64,000 bases of DNA from Craspedostauros australis. Lineage: Eukaryota; Bacillariophyta; Bacillariophyceae; Mastogloiales; Achnanthaceae. The DNA is taken from positions 124,001 through 188,000 of the forward strand of contig JAMXDE010000006.1 in the NCBI GenBank assembly GCA_026770025.1, given 5' to 3'. The notes beneath the pieces were generated by a model, which had not been told where the DNA came from, did not search any database, and worked only from the letters and a program-made list of their open reading frames with translations. Within the stretch, counting starts at the first letter, position 1. Each line of letters begins with the position of its first letter. A program made the position numbers and the translations under genes. This document shows, piece by piece, positions 28,781 through 38,937 of the stretch.

Positions 28781-29053
28781 AGATCGAATGCGATCGATAT
28801 CGAATGATGGGATGATGAATGCTGAAGAAGCAAAGAGAGAATTCACTGACGGATACGTCTAATAGTGAATGGGGTGAGTGTGCACAAGCCGAATGGCTCT
28901 TATGTTCTGCGCAGCGATGGCTGAATCACAGGGATGAAGGCAACTTCACGTCGTCACGAGAGTTGCAGGATGGTCGTTATCGAATGTCACAAAGTCTTTG
29001 GAAATGATGGTCACGCGTTCAGCGCAGGACGTAGAGAATTGCGACTGTTAATC

Positions 29054-29717
29054 TGATAGAACAGAATACAATACAGGGTACTTACTTCAAATAGAGACTG
29101 ATCAGATCCGACAATGAAGTATGTAGATGGTTGGTATTGTGTGTGTGTGCTCAAGTAGGTGATTAAGTTAATGAAAGCTGGCCCAATTCTGATCTGTCGA
29201 AGTCAGAATTGTGAGCATGAAGAGTGCAATGCAAGATGATGATGATGATGCAATGAGATTGCACAAGTTTCACACAGCAATACTGCTGTAAAATGATGCC
29301 TTGCACTGTTGCATTCACATGTGGGAGGAAATGCATGTTTGCAAGCACAGAGGTGAAGACAAGATCAGATGGCACGTTCAGGTCCACGATGACCAGTACT
29401 GCCATAATTCTGAAGCTGTGCAATTGAGGACCTCTTATTCAGATCTATTGGATGAACCAATATATCTGAATTGCAAGGTGTCAACAAGATGGTGTGGAAT
29501 TGAGGAATCAATATATCTGAATTGCGAGTCAGTCTGTGAGACGAGAAAGCGATCCCACATGGGAGTTGCGGCAATTTCGGATATCATGACATTACGATTC
29601 ATCACACACGAAGAGTCTCGTGACTGCATCAGTATTCGTCCTGTGGTACACGAATACCACACGACTCATTTGAATACTACCAAGATGAGTGTAGTTGGAG
29701 CGTTCGATGTGTTATTA
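29054..29717 (-). repeat. Copia 5' LTR
   Basis: 664 bp, the upstream LTR relative to the minus-strand gene and identical in length to its partner; it carries the same hairpin at 29437-29471. The leader between it and the ATG (28617-29053) should hold the primer-binding site, starting GATTAACAGTCGC on the element strand. I could not match that to a tRNA. Confidence 0.93.
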
Positions 29718-29722
29718 CTTAA
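29718..29722. other. Copia target-site duplication, right copy
   Basis: CTTAA, matching 22427-22431. Confidence 0.85.
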
Positions 29723-29886
29723 TGTTTCGTACTCCATTCTGAGACACTCTGCTCAAGTTCAATACGCTCTGCTCAATTAAGGGTTGCCGTGCTTGGTTTC
29801 AAGATAGAAAATAAGCTTGATTTGTTGCACTTCCTGGTAGATGTGTTCTTTGAATTTGCGTTTTCCAAATTGCACATATATACTGG

Positions 29887-30696
29887 TCAGGGTTGCTGCA
29901 ACTCTGATGGTGTCACCTCTGTTTGTTCAACTTCTTGGGTGTCTTGTTGGAGGAGCATACTTGCAGTGGACATGTTGAGCACCAAGCCTCCACAAGAATT
30001 CATTGCTTCTCTTGGGTGTATGCATCTATCATGTTCCAATGAGGCCAATTCCACCATGGGGTGCAACTCTTTCTTGCCCAACTGTTTCCAATGATCGAGA
30101 AGGTGAGCTTCAAACTGGCTGAGCACAACATCAACAAATTCAGCCATGTGGAAGCAGCATGTGTCCCACACTTCTGCAGCAGATAACTCTTCTTCAGTCA
30201 TTGGCAAGACACCATCTAGCAAGTCCTGTAGAATGATGAATTTTGCTTTGCTAGCCTTTCACTTGATACAACCCTTTCTTCTTGACATTGTGGGGATGTT
30301 TGGAGTATGCTGTGGTGTTTGTGCTATGTCTTGACCACTCCTTTCTTGTTGATTCTGTGGAACAATGATGATTTCACTCAGAATTTGGCTTCTGTGCGAT
30401 TCTTTGAGCTTGGCATGATGCCTGGCTGTCTGAGTTCCTGAGAGATAAAACAAGAGAGCTTGCCCCAAACATTCAAGAAGAACGAACTGTTGCAAAAATG
30501 CAAGCTTGTCCATCCACGGATGCAGGAGCAGCAAGAAGCATTCTCTGATTAGACTGCTTGATGTGTTGTGCCAAGAATAGACAAAGAACAGACCGAGTTG
30601 CCAAGTACCTGCAGCAAACATAGAACACAATGACAAGACAGTGATACAACCAAAGTGAGGACAACAGAATGCAGAGAGAGAAAGCTCACAAATCAA
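29887..30696 (-). pseudogene. Broken minus-strand frame of the TIR element
   Basis: Two open segments, 30696-30262 and 30258-29887, share one frame and are separated by a single TGA at 30259-30261. No ATG is seen at the upstream limit. The part after the TGA includes FIILQDLLDGVLPM and AEVWDTC, which recalls the Myb/SANT-like helix region of the second protein of Harbinger elements; this likeness is weak. Another open frame on the same strand (31044-30700) may belong to it. It probably encoded the DNA-binding partner of the transposase, but this is inference. Confidence 0.4.
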
Positions 30697-31286
30697 ACTT
30701 CATTCGTTCTTGCCCTTTCTTGTCATGATGACAGTGCCTGCCTCAAGGTAAGCAGCCACAGGAACAGCATCATCAATGTCTTGGACTTCTCTCACTATGG
30801 TGATCCACAACCATGATCCATCTACCCCACTTGTGCTGCAAAATTCCACAGCACTTTGGCTATGATAGGACTTGCACTCCACATACTCTGATGTCTTCCT
30901 TGCATTGGATGACAATGATTGGAGTCCTGTGGAAAATGCCCTCAAGAATGAATATTTCTGACACAGACTTTCTATGTTGAAACTTCTTTCTCTTGACTCA
31001 ACGCTTGCACATTGCAACAGCATCAATCTCACAACCAAGAACACAGCAATGATGTTGACAAATCCTCAAGTAGGGAAGATCAACCATAATGCACCAAACA
31101 TATTGGCAATTTCACACCTAATGGAGAGAATCCCAATGACAACAAAGCCAGAAGCATTGCCACCACATCACATCAACAGAAGCCACACATACCCTCTGTA
31201 CAAATGCTCATTGCTTAACCATTGGGTGTCCTGGAACAAGGTTTTATTGCTGAACTGGTCTTTGCCCTTTGTTTCTTGACATGACA

Positions 31287-32116
31287 ATGGATCAAAGAAA
31301 TACCATGTTCCGATCTCACTATGCATCTTGGCCGGAAACTATTTCAGGTATTTGGGATGACGTGCACACAACCACTACTTCCGCAGCAAAAATGTCACAA
31401 TATGACAACACTGGAAGAGGCTTCTGAATGTTCCTTGCAGTTCTATGCTTTCTATGGACCTATCCAAAGAATGCCAACATCCTTGCTGCAGCATATGGGA
31501 TATGTTGATAGTATGCAATATGGAATCATCTATGGTGCTGGATCAAAATGATTGCAGCAATGAAAGCTGACATGATTGTTTGGCCAAGCTCATTGAATGA
31601 TCCAGAGGGAACAGCTTTCATTGCCACAGTTGATAGCACAGATTTTCATGCATGGGAGCAGAAACACTCAACACTCAACACAGATCTGGCATGGGGCTCA
31701 AAGAAGTTCAACCACAGTGTTCTCAAATATGAGATCGCAATCACTGTGTACCACTTAAAGTATGTTTGGATCCATGGGCTCCACCAAGGAGGTAAATATG
31801 ACTTGACTATTTGTTGTGAAGGATTGTTGCATCAGATCACAGGTGGAAAAGTCATCATTGCTGATCGTGGGCACAGGACGAGTTGTATGAAAAAGAATAT
31901 GATGTGAACACCAAATGAGATCGATGGGCCAGAACTTGAAAACTTCAAGAGCAGAGCACGGTTGCATCATGAGACCTTCAATGAGAGACTGGAGTTCTTC
32001 AGCGTGCTGGAGATCACTTTTTGCATGGCACAGAAAAGCAGAAGCATGTGTTTGAAGCCATTTGTGTCATTGTGCAATACCATCAGGATGATGGAGCAGA
32101 ACTCTTCGAGATTTGA
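31287..32116 (+). pseudogene. Harbinger/IS5-like DDE transposase pseudogene
   Basis: One frame from the ATG at 31287 shows transposase-like blocks: MFRSHYASWPETISGIWDD, then TYPKNANILAAAYGI, ADMIVWPSSLNDPEG, a first catalytic block FIATVDSTDFHAWEQKH, SKKFNHSVLKYEIAITV, then GGKYDLTIC and KVIIADRG, and finally NFKSRARLHHETFNERL. These are the landmarks of DDE_Tnp_4-type transposases. The frame is broken by TGA at 31425, TGA-TAG near 31505 and TGA at 31905, and by one single-base frameshift near 32020, after which homology-like sequence continues to a stop at 32116. The gene cannot make a full protein. Most breaks are point stops, not indels. Confidence 0.75.
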
Positions 32117-32280
32117 TGTCATACCACAAAACAGTAATAAGAATAACACACGTAATGCAATAGAACCGGACATTTGCATTGGCATGATGCCATACTTCAG
32201 TGCAAAGCTGGCTTGTTGTCTTGTTTCGCTGATCTGTTCTTGTGGTTTGGGTTGGCTTGCGTCACTCCGTGCGAAGTAGT

Positions 32281-32720
32281 TTTGTCCGTTTCTTCACGAT
32301 CCAAATGTCCGTTACGTTCGACCAAACGTCCGTTAGATAGTTCGATAAATTCTTGAGTTTTGTCCGTTCTGTCCGGTTGATTCGTTTGTTTTGTCCGGTC
32401 TGTCCGGTCATTTTGTCCGGTTTGTCCGGTCTGTCCGGTCGTTTTGTCCGGTTTGTCCGGTCTGTCCGGTCGTTTTGTCCGGTCTGTCCGGTTTGTCCGG
32501 TCATTTTGTCCGGTCTGTCCGGTCTGACCTAGTTTCTCCGGTTTTGTCCGGTCTCTCTCGTGCCTGGACCAACGACAATTGAAGAGCAATAGCGTAACCC
32601 TATCTACGATTTTCAGGATTTCAGGCGATTCACTTTTCTGTCTCAAAGCAGCGTATTAAGTCCCGGTAAATTAGGTCACGATCTAGAAAAGTGAAAATCG
32701 GACAAAATGTTGGGTGTTCC
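32281..32720 (-). repeat. Right terminal inverted repeat
   Basis: Reverse complement of the left end, with the outer terminus at 32720. It contains the inner inverted repeat TTCACTTTTCT (32629-32639) and AGAAAAGTGAA (32685-32695), at the same spacing class as on the left. The two TIRs differ at many internal positions, so the element is old. Confidence 0.85.
32345..32560 (-). repeat. ACCGGACA tandem array (right, inverted)
   Basis: Reads TGTCCGGT on the plus strand, with the same spacer types (TT, TC, CATTT) as the left array. The order of units is not identical to the left, suggesting independent expansion and contraction after the element formed. Confidence 0.9.
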
Positions 32721-34924
32721 TGGTCTTTGTCTCTGACAACCATGTCACCCTTTTCGCACTGTTGCATGGCGACATTCAGAGACCCCCAAACATGCGCACT
32801 CATCCACCCTAACCTAACCTAATGTAATCTATTCTAACCTACTATTCCACTCCGCGAGACAACACAACAACACAATATTTGTAGAGTAGCAGTAGAGCGC
32901 CGAAGGGAGGGGAAGGTCGAACCACGCATCTCCAACGTCGCCCGCTCAGGTGGAAACTCTCTAGGTTCGCCCCCTACTAGCATGTATTCATAAAGCAATA
33001 TAATTTAATACCTCATTACCGCAACTTTCATGAATATATGAATGAGAAAACAAACCACGTTTGTATTGAATCATGAATGAGTCATGTTGGACACAGAAAA
33101 CTACATTTGAATCTAAACAGTCGACAGCATATTGTTTGGTACCATCGATACCAGAGTATTTGTCGTCAAAATGCGATACCTCTCAATGGTACCGTGTGGC
33201 AGTCATTTTGATTGGCGGCAAAATTTGAATTTGCGTTTGTGTGTGTCGCAAGTTGTCGGAATCAGAAGGCTAATTAGAGGCCAGCCGTTTCGCCAGGTCG
33301 GCTGTGGATGGTGTCCAAAATGCTGTGGACTGTGGTAGGGAATGTACAGAATTGCTTTAAATTGGGCCATTCCAAGGTCCGTGTGCATCGCGCGGATTTC
33401 TCACGCTCTCGCGCGCGCGCCAAGCTATTCGACGCTTTTGAAGGGAGGAAAGGCGGCAATTGCGCGGTGGTGGCACGCGGCCTGTTGCAGCACCAACACG
33501 CACGCGCAGGCGGAACAACACGCAAACACAGCGAGAGATGGTCACGCCACCACGGCAACATGAGTATTGGCGCTGCGCGGAGCGGAAGTACTGATGCAGC
33601 GCGTGCGACATGTCAAACAGTGCAGGGAAGAGGGGGACGGAACTGCAGGAACACACCCACTGATACCCCCATCGACAACAGCGCAAAGAGGGCTCGGGAC
33701 GTTGCGATCCGTTACTCCATCACTGGCAAAGAGAGGCGTCTTTGGTGCTGCCGCCAATCCCATCTACGATACGCGCAGCAGACCTGGTGAGGATTCGCAC
33801 CATCCTGTACACCATTGTAGAGCACGGCCATCGCATTCGTTTGGTATCAATACGAGGCGAGAAGAGCACAGCAGAACAAGTAGCACTCGCGAGATACCAC
33901 ACACTCCATCCGTACCTCCCCCTATCTGCACCCTCGTGCCAAACACCACTGGGCCATCAGCATTAACACGATTAGCGCCAACAAGGAGCAACCAAGGAGC
34001 AGCCACCAGCAGAATACATCAGACTCCGAGCACATCAAATACAGGCCAACTCCACCCGAGACAATCAAGCAGAGGAACAAAGCAGCAGAACACAAACAAC
34101 ACAACGTCGCACTCTGCTTTTGGAAGTGGAGCAGCAACCATCAACCATCAACAATAGGCACAACCAGCATTGCCAAATTCCAACAAAGCCAACATCCGAG
34201 TCATCAATCCATTCCTCCAACCACCAAAGACAAGCAACCACTCGACAAGGACACAAGCACCCCAAGCGAGCACACGCTGCAACACACTTCACTTCACTTC
34301 GCACACTACCAACATCACGAACATCACGAGCCGAAGAGAATAGAGGGTGAACGGTCCCAATCCCATTGTCTGTTTGCACTCCGCCGCACATTTCGGCTGC
34401 TCCACTCAACACTCGAATCGTGCGACGCCACAACACAACATACCCGGACGCAACTACGATTCGGACAGCAGCGGGAGTCAGTTTCAGTGAACCCTGAGGC
34501 AGCAGCCAGCACGTACCTATTATACGAGCGAGCGAGAGAAGATCGCACCTCTACGAGCATCGCAGAGCAGTCCACAAGCCGCACATCTCGAAACAGTCTG
34601 ATCTGCTTCAGGAATTTGTGAGGCCAAAACACCGGAGTCAAGTTTCAAATTTGAATTCTGCCATTCCTCTCCATCATTCCTGCCCCTCTGTCTCTCCAAA
34701 GAAGAAGTCAGCAGCTCGCGTCCATGAGTTCATGCCAACAATCGACTGCACCAACACTCTTCGACTGTGCCAGACTCCTTTCATACTCATACTCTCAACA
34801 TCCTGAACATCAACGTTGCAAGTCAAAGCAGATTGACAAACAGCGAGACCATTGAGTATTGCACAATATCACAACGGCGTACTCTGCAACACTCCCAGCC
34901 CAACTCAGAATCTGTGAGGAAGAA
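32721..34924. other. Intergenic and long WEE1 leader
   Basis: Just past the transposon is a telomere-like stretch CACCCTAACCTAACCTAATG (32806-32825), then AT-rich DNA to about 33160. From about 33860 to the WEE1 ATG the plus strand becomes rich in A and C and poor in G. It has open but low-complexity frames (for example 33567-34157) that I do not call genes. This is probably an extended promoter and 5' UTR of WEE1, with possible introns not resolved. Confidence 0.5.
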
Positions 34925-37900
34925 ATGATAAGTGACAGAGCCACATCTTCGCAGGATCACATCATCGGCGCCCCCGCCACGGCTGCGCTGCATGCGCCAC
35001 AGTGCACTCGAACTAGAACTCGTACCAATCCATCGACAGCACACCACTCTCAACCAAAGGACGGCACATCATCGGCGTCCTCATCTGCAATGGCATCTGC
35101 ACCCACATCCACATCCACATCTATATCCACGTCTATGACAGCTCCGGTATCTGCAGCACCCAACGGGTTCGCGACAAACACAACCTTCATGTTAACGTCA
35201 CCACCGCAAACAACACGAAAGATGGTCCCACCATCATCGCATCGGACGCAACGTGGCATGGCACAGTTACAGTCGGCTTCCAAAACGCCGAGGATGCAGT
35301 CGTTGAACACGTCGCATCGTCTCTTCTTCGATTACCAGCAAGTCACCAACATATCCGCTGCTGCTGCGGTTGCTGCTGCGCCTCCTCCTGCCGCTCCAGC
35401 ACCTCCTCCACAACCCTTCGCATCACCCATGATGAAGCCTTCGGCATCGGCCAACACCCAATCCAGCACAACACACAACGCGCCGCTCCCACCGATAGCA
35501 TCGCCAACTGCAGTACTCAAGCCCATCGATCTCAATTCGGCCTTGCAACCGCACGACGCGAAGGAGCCAACCCCAGGGAGGAAAGAGGGTCAGGACGTGC
35601 CAGACTTCTTGCTTTCCAACAACTTGGAACACAGGACTACCCGTCTCAGAGCAAAAACGCTCACCCCGCACAGGCACGGTCGCATCAACCCGCTCTCACG
35701 CAATTCGCACTATTCACTGGACCGCCTGCCTGCCACCACGGGCAACTCGACAGGCTTCAGCCATGGTACCAGCACCAACCACTACAACACAGGCAGCCAC
35801 TACAATCAGAATCCCAACTCCGCGTCGGGATTCTACCACCGCAAGAGACATCATGTGGGTCAGTGGAACGTAAAGAGACCAGGGATGGAAGGTCGGGAGC
35901 TCAGCTTCGACGACGAGGCCAGCTTGGACACCAGCATGTACACGGCATCGCCACGGGCATCACCCGAAAGCAACGGTGCTGGCAGGATCTCCAAGTCTCC
36001 CACCATCGTCCTGAGGGCCACTGCCGGATCTTCACCTTTTCCGCCAGATCCACCGTCCTCCAGGCAGCTACTGAGCTCAGGAAAGGGCAGGAATCATGGC
36101 AACATTCCGGCGAGGTCGCCAAACTCCATGTTCCGAACGTGGGACGGCCGAACTGTCCAATCGAAGAACCCCTTCTCGCCCATGATCATGGACGGTGCCA
36201 GCACCCTGCATAACGAGGCAATCATGGCGGCCAACTGCTCACGGTTTGCTTCCACATCCATCCATTACGGAGCCGATCGTCTCTCCTTGCCATCTTCGTT
36301 CTCCGACTCATCGTCGGTCAGCAGGAACGCCGGTGGAGCTCCGTTCCTCCGACACAAGTTCAAGCCATCGCCGACAGCCACAGGATCTCTCTCCATCACC
36401 AGCCCATTTCGTGGAGGCGGTGCAAACAGCGCAAACGAAGGCAGAATTGACACCCCCGGCATCTCAGCAGCAATCAACAACACTGGCAATGACAGTAGCA
36501 ATGCCACTGGCACTGGCACTGGCACTGGCGCCAGCATCAACACGAATGCCAACAGCCATTACCACAACTACAATGCTCAGCAGCGACCGGGACGGCCATC
36601 GAAGGAGTTCTCGTTCACAGGATCGCCGATCCTCGAGTCGTCTCAACAGTCCGACAACCCGACGAGCTTCAGGCTCGCGCATGACGACCAGTACTACTCC
36701 CACAGCAGCAAAGTGCGGCGGCTTACCAAGGACGATGACGTCGCGTCGCATGCCACCAACAAATCTTTTGATGACGAGGCAGACCAACCAAGAAGGATGA
36801 ACGCTTTCGACGAAGTTGGCAACTGGAAGAGACTGGACCTTCACGTGAAGACCAATTCACCCACCGATGATGCCTCCATGATGGATGCAACCACGACGAT
36901 GAGCATTGCCAACAGCACCATCGAGCACACAAAGCAAGAGGCCAACTGCCAGGTGCTGCGCCGTCAGGGTGTGAGCCCAACAGATGTCCTCAGCTTCCCC
37001 TCCCTGCCAAGTCCGTCGTCGCCGTCGCCCATCCCACCGGCAACACCAATGAAGCAACCAAGGGGGCAGTTCTCCCAACCGCCGTTCTATCAAAAGATTC
37101 ACAGATCGGGCGGCAATGAACCAGCCGTGGGGTACGCCTCGATTCGCAAATCAGCTGCTCCACCGCCAACTCCGCTTCCCAACAGAAACAGGAGGAGACG
37201 CCAGGACGCAATCCAAGGCGCCAACGGGACGAGCGTCAACCGCAGATCGCTGAGCCCATCACGCGGCCTCGCGGCCACTCCCACAAGCACGACCACTATC
37301 CGCCACGCCTTCTCCAGAGATGACGATTCGGATTCATGCGATTTCGACGGCATGATCGGAATGGCCGGTGGGCGTCACGACATGACCATCATGTCGGGCG
37401 GAAGCCACGACTCTGGACAGAACGCGTCGCGCTTCACCTCCGACTTCGACATCATCGGCGAACTCGGCAAGGGCAGCTTCGGATCCGTTTACAAGGTGCT
37501 TTCCAAGTTCGACGGCTGTCTCTATGCCATCAAGGCGGCGCACAGGCCGGCGAAGGGAGCGGCCGACAAGGACCGCATGCTGAAGGAGGTGTACGCGCTG
37601 GCAGCGCTGTCGGATCAAGCCGACACGGCCACCTTCCACATCGTGCGATACCATCAGGCCTGGATGGAAGATCAGCGACTTTACATACAGACCGAGCTGT
37701 GCACCTCCACGTTGGCGGACGAGCTGAAGTGCGGCAACCCGACGTACAAAACCGAGGCGAGACGGTACAAGTGTCTCCGGGAGATCCTGATCGCCCTGGA
37801 GTACATCCACAGGAACGGCATGGTGCACCTGGACATCAAGCCGGAGAACATCTTCCTCAAGAACGACCAGCACAAGCTTGGCGATTTCGGTCTGGTTTCG

Positions 37901-38476
37901 GAGATCTCCTACCACAAGGACGTGGAAGAGGGTGACTCAAGGTACATGTCCATGGAGCTGCTGTCGGGTGATCATGACGATCTCACCAAGAGCGACGTGT
38001 TCTCCTTGGGCATCACGCTGTTCGAGGTCTGCCTTGGCGGAGCGAAGAGCCTCCCAACGAATGGATCGGAATGGCAGGCACTGCGGTCGGGAACCTTCGA
38101 GTTCCCACCCTCGGACGCGGCCGGCACTCTCACAGGAGGCGCCGCAAGCAAGGCGTCACCATCGGCAAAGGTCTCGGCGACCACGATAACACCGCGGTCG
38201 TCATTGTCATCGTACGAAAAGAGCGAACGGGACTTGCACAGGATCATCCGGCAGATGATGAACCCGTGCGTCACCCAGCGCCCAAGCGCCAAGGAATTGC
38301 TGACGCGTCCGCAACTGCTCAGCGAGGAGCAGAAGGCGTTGCTCGTGGAGAAGAACAAGGTTCTGCAAGCCAGTTTGGCACTGGTTGCGCAGCAACAGAA
38401 ATCGAACTCCCGACACCTCACGCCGCTTCCCAAGCGCAAGGGATTGGTTCGTTCCAATACCTGGACCGGTGGGTAA
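34925..38476 (+). CDS. WEE1: WEE1-type cell-cycle kinase
   Basis: WEE1 kinases phosphorylate CDK on its inhibitory Tyr and delay mitosis. The frame has 1183 codons from the ATG at 34925; the longer frame opens at 34859 on TTG. Residues 1 to about 835 are disordered, rich in Ser, Asn and Pro, with many SP/TP sites that could be CDK targets. The kinase domain starts near residue 838: Gly loop ELGKGSFGSVYK, LYAIKAA lysine, catalytic loop MVHLDIKPENIF, KLGDFGLV, and EEGDSRYMSMELL. The EGDxRY motif is the WEE1/MYT1 signature. About 40 residues after the lobe contain a Ser/Thr-rich insert before the last helix. No membrane anchor is visible, favouring WEE1 over MYT1. Confidence 0.9.
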   Translation: MISDRATSSQDHIIGAPATAALHAPQCTRTRTRTNPSTAHHSQPKDGTSSASSSAMASAPTSTSTSISTSMTAPVSAAPNGFATNTTFMLTSPPQTTRKMVPPSSHRTQRGMAQLQSASKTPRMQSLNTSHRLFFDYQQVTNISAAAAVAAAPPPAAPAPPPQPFASPMMKPSASANTQSSTTHNAPLPPIASPTAVLKPIDLNSALQPHDAKEPTPGRKEGQDVPDFLLSNNLEHRTTRLRAKTLTPHRHGRINPLSRNSHYSLDRLPATTGNSTGFSHGTSTNHYNTGSHYNQNPNSASGFYHRKRHHVGQWNVKRPGMEGRELSFDDEASLDTSMYTASPRASPESNGAGRISKSPTIVLRATAGSSPFPPDPPSSRQLLSSGKGRNHGNIPARSPNSMFRTWDGRTVQSKNPFSPMIMDGASTLHNEAIMAANCSRFASTSIHYGADRLSLPSSFSDSSSVSRNAGGAPFLRHKFKPSPTATGSLSITSPFRGGGANSANEGRIDTPGISAAINNTGNDSSNATGTGTGTGASINTNANSHYHNYNAQQRPGRPSKEFSFTGSPILESSQQSDNPTSFRLAHDDQYYSHSSKVRRLTKDDDVASHATNKSFDDEADQPRRMNAFDEVGNWKRLDLHVKTNSPTDDASMMDATTTMSIANSTIEHTKQEANCQVLRRQGVSPTDVLSFPSLPSPSSPSPIPPATPMKQPRGQFSQPPFYQKIHRSGGNEPAVGYASIRKSAAPPPTPLPNRNRRRRQDAIQGANGTSVNRRSLSPSRGLAATPTSTTTIRHAFSRDDDSDSCDFDGMIGMAGGRHDMTIMSGGSHDSGQNASRFTSDFDIIGELGKGSFGSVYKVLSKFDGCLYAIKAAHRPAKGAADKDRMLKEVYALAALSDQADTATFHIVRYHQAWMEDQRLYIQTELCTSTLADELKCGNPTYKTEARRYKCLREILIALEYIHRNGMVHLDIKPENIFLKNDQHKLGDFGLVSEISYHKDVEEGDSRYMSMELLSGDHDDLTKSDVFSLGITLFEVCLGGAKSLPTNGSEWQALRSGTFEFPPSDAAGTLTGGAASKASPSAKVSATTITPRSSLSSYEKSERDLHRIIRQMMNPCVTQRPSAKELLTRPQLLSEEQKALLVEKNKVLQASLALVAQQQKSNSRHLTPLPKRKGLVRSNTWTGG

Positions 38477-38937
38477 GCTACATAGAGTAGAGCACGGGTT
38501 TGTGCCTGACAGATGGTATGGGCGAACAACTGAATGAAGGACAACCTGACGCCGCGATGACCATCAACAGCAGCAACAACTAGCTGCGAACTCAGCATAG
38601 AGAGGTAGAAGAACACAAAATACAGCAATCTAGCAATATCATACTTGTACGTACAGAGTAGCTAGGAGTAACACCGCACACGCTCATGAACGTGAATATG
38701 AACATGAACATATCTCTCTGAGACCCTCATGGCTCCAGCCACGGCTGATCTCACGACTTTCAAAGGATCCAACACAGTGCAATAGGCACGACCTACGCAC
38801 ACACACATGCGCATACTCGTACCATCCGAGCGCTGAGTTCTCATTTGTCCATTCAGTGTACTACGAGTACGAACATTAGGGTATTGATTTGCTTAGCTTC
38901 TACGTTTCCTTCATACATGCTCGTACTACTCAACTTT
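38477..38937. other. Convergent intergenic region
   Basis: Between the 3' ends of WEE1 and the AROM-like gene. It holds a GAACATGAAC/GAATATGAAC short repeat near 38690-38710 and several GTAC motifs. No gene is seen. Confidence 0.5.

Larger units (their letters stand above)
22432..29717 (-). mobile_element. Intact Ty1/Copia (CoDi-like) LTR retrotransposon
   Basis: 7286 bp, with 664-bp LTRs at both ends, one uninterrupted gag-pol frame on the minus strand, and a CTTAA duplication. The LTR copies show no difference in the parts I compared, including three identical LTR-internal open frames. On the element strand the LTRs run TAATAAC...CTATCA, so they end in the usual CA but begin TA rather than TG. 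A short purine tract, GGGGAG, precedes the 3' LTR. The gene order (protease, integrase, reverse transcriptase, RNase H) is that of Copia. It lies inside the older DNA transposon, so it inserted later. Confidence 0.95.
21864..32720 (+). mobile_element. Decayed TIR DNA transposon, Harbinger/IS5-like, split by a Copia insertion
   Basis: Both ends begin GGAACACCCAACATTTTGTC when read inward, followed by about 380-440 bp of imperfect inverted repeat. With the 7286-bp Copia element and its duplicated 5 bp removed, the original element was about 3.57 kb. Its remaining interior is 22246-22431 and 29723-32280. It contains a transposase pseudogene on the plus strand and a broken frame on the minus strand, a two-gene layout like that of Harbinger elements. 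No clear target duplication is visible (left flank ...GGGTGCT, right flank TGGTCTT...), and the left boundary is blurred by a palindrome. Family assignment rests on transposase motifs and is moderate. Confidence 0.8.

Noticed and set aside
32197-32646. Frame through the right ACCGGACA array encoding DRT/NRT repeats
   Set aside because: It is a translation of tandem repeats inside the transposon end; the same happens in other frames, and there is no start context or known domain.
33567-34157. 196-codon plus-strand frame upstream of WEE1
   Set aside because: Same CA-rich composition as other leaders, no domain, and other frames are open too.
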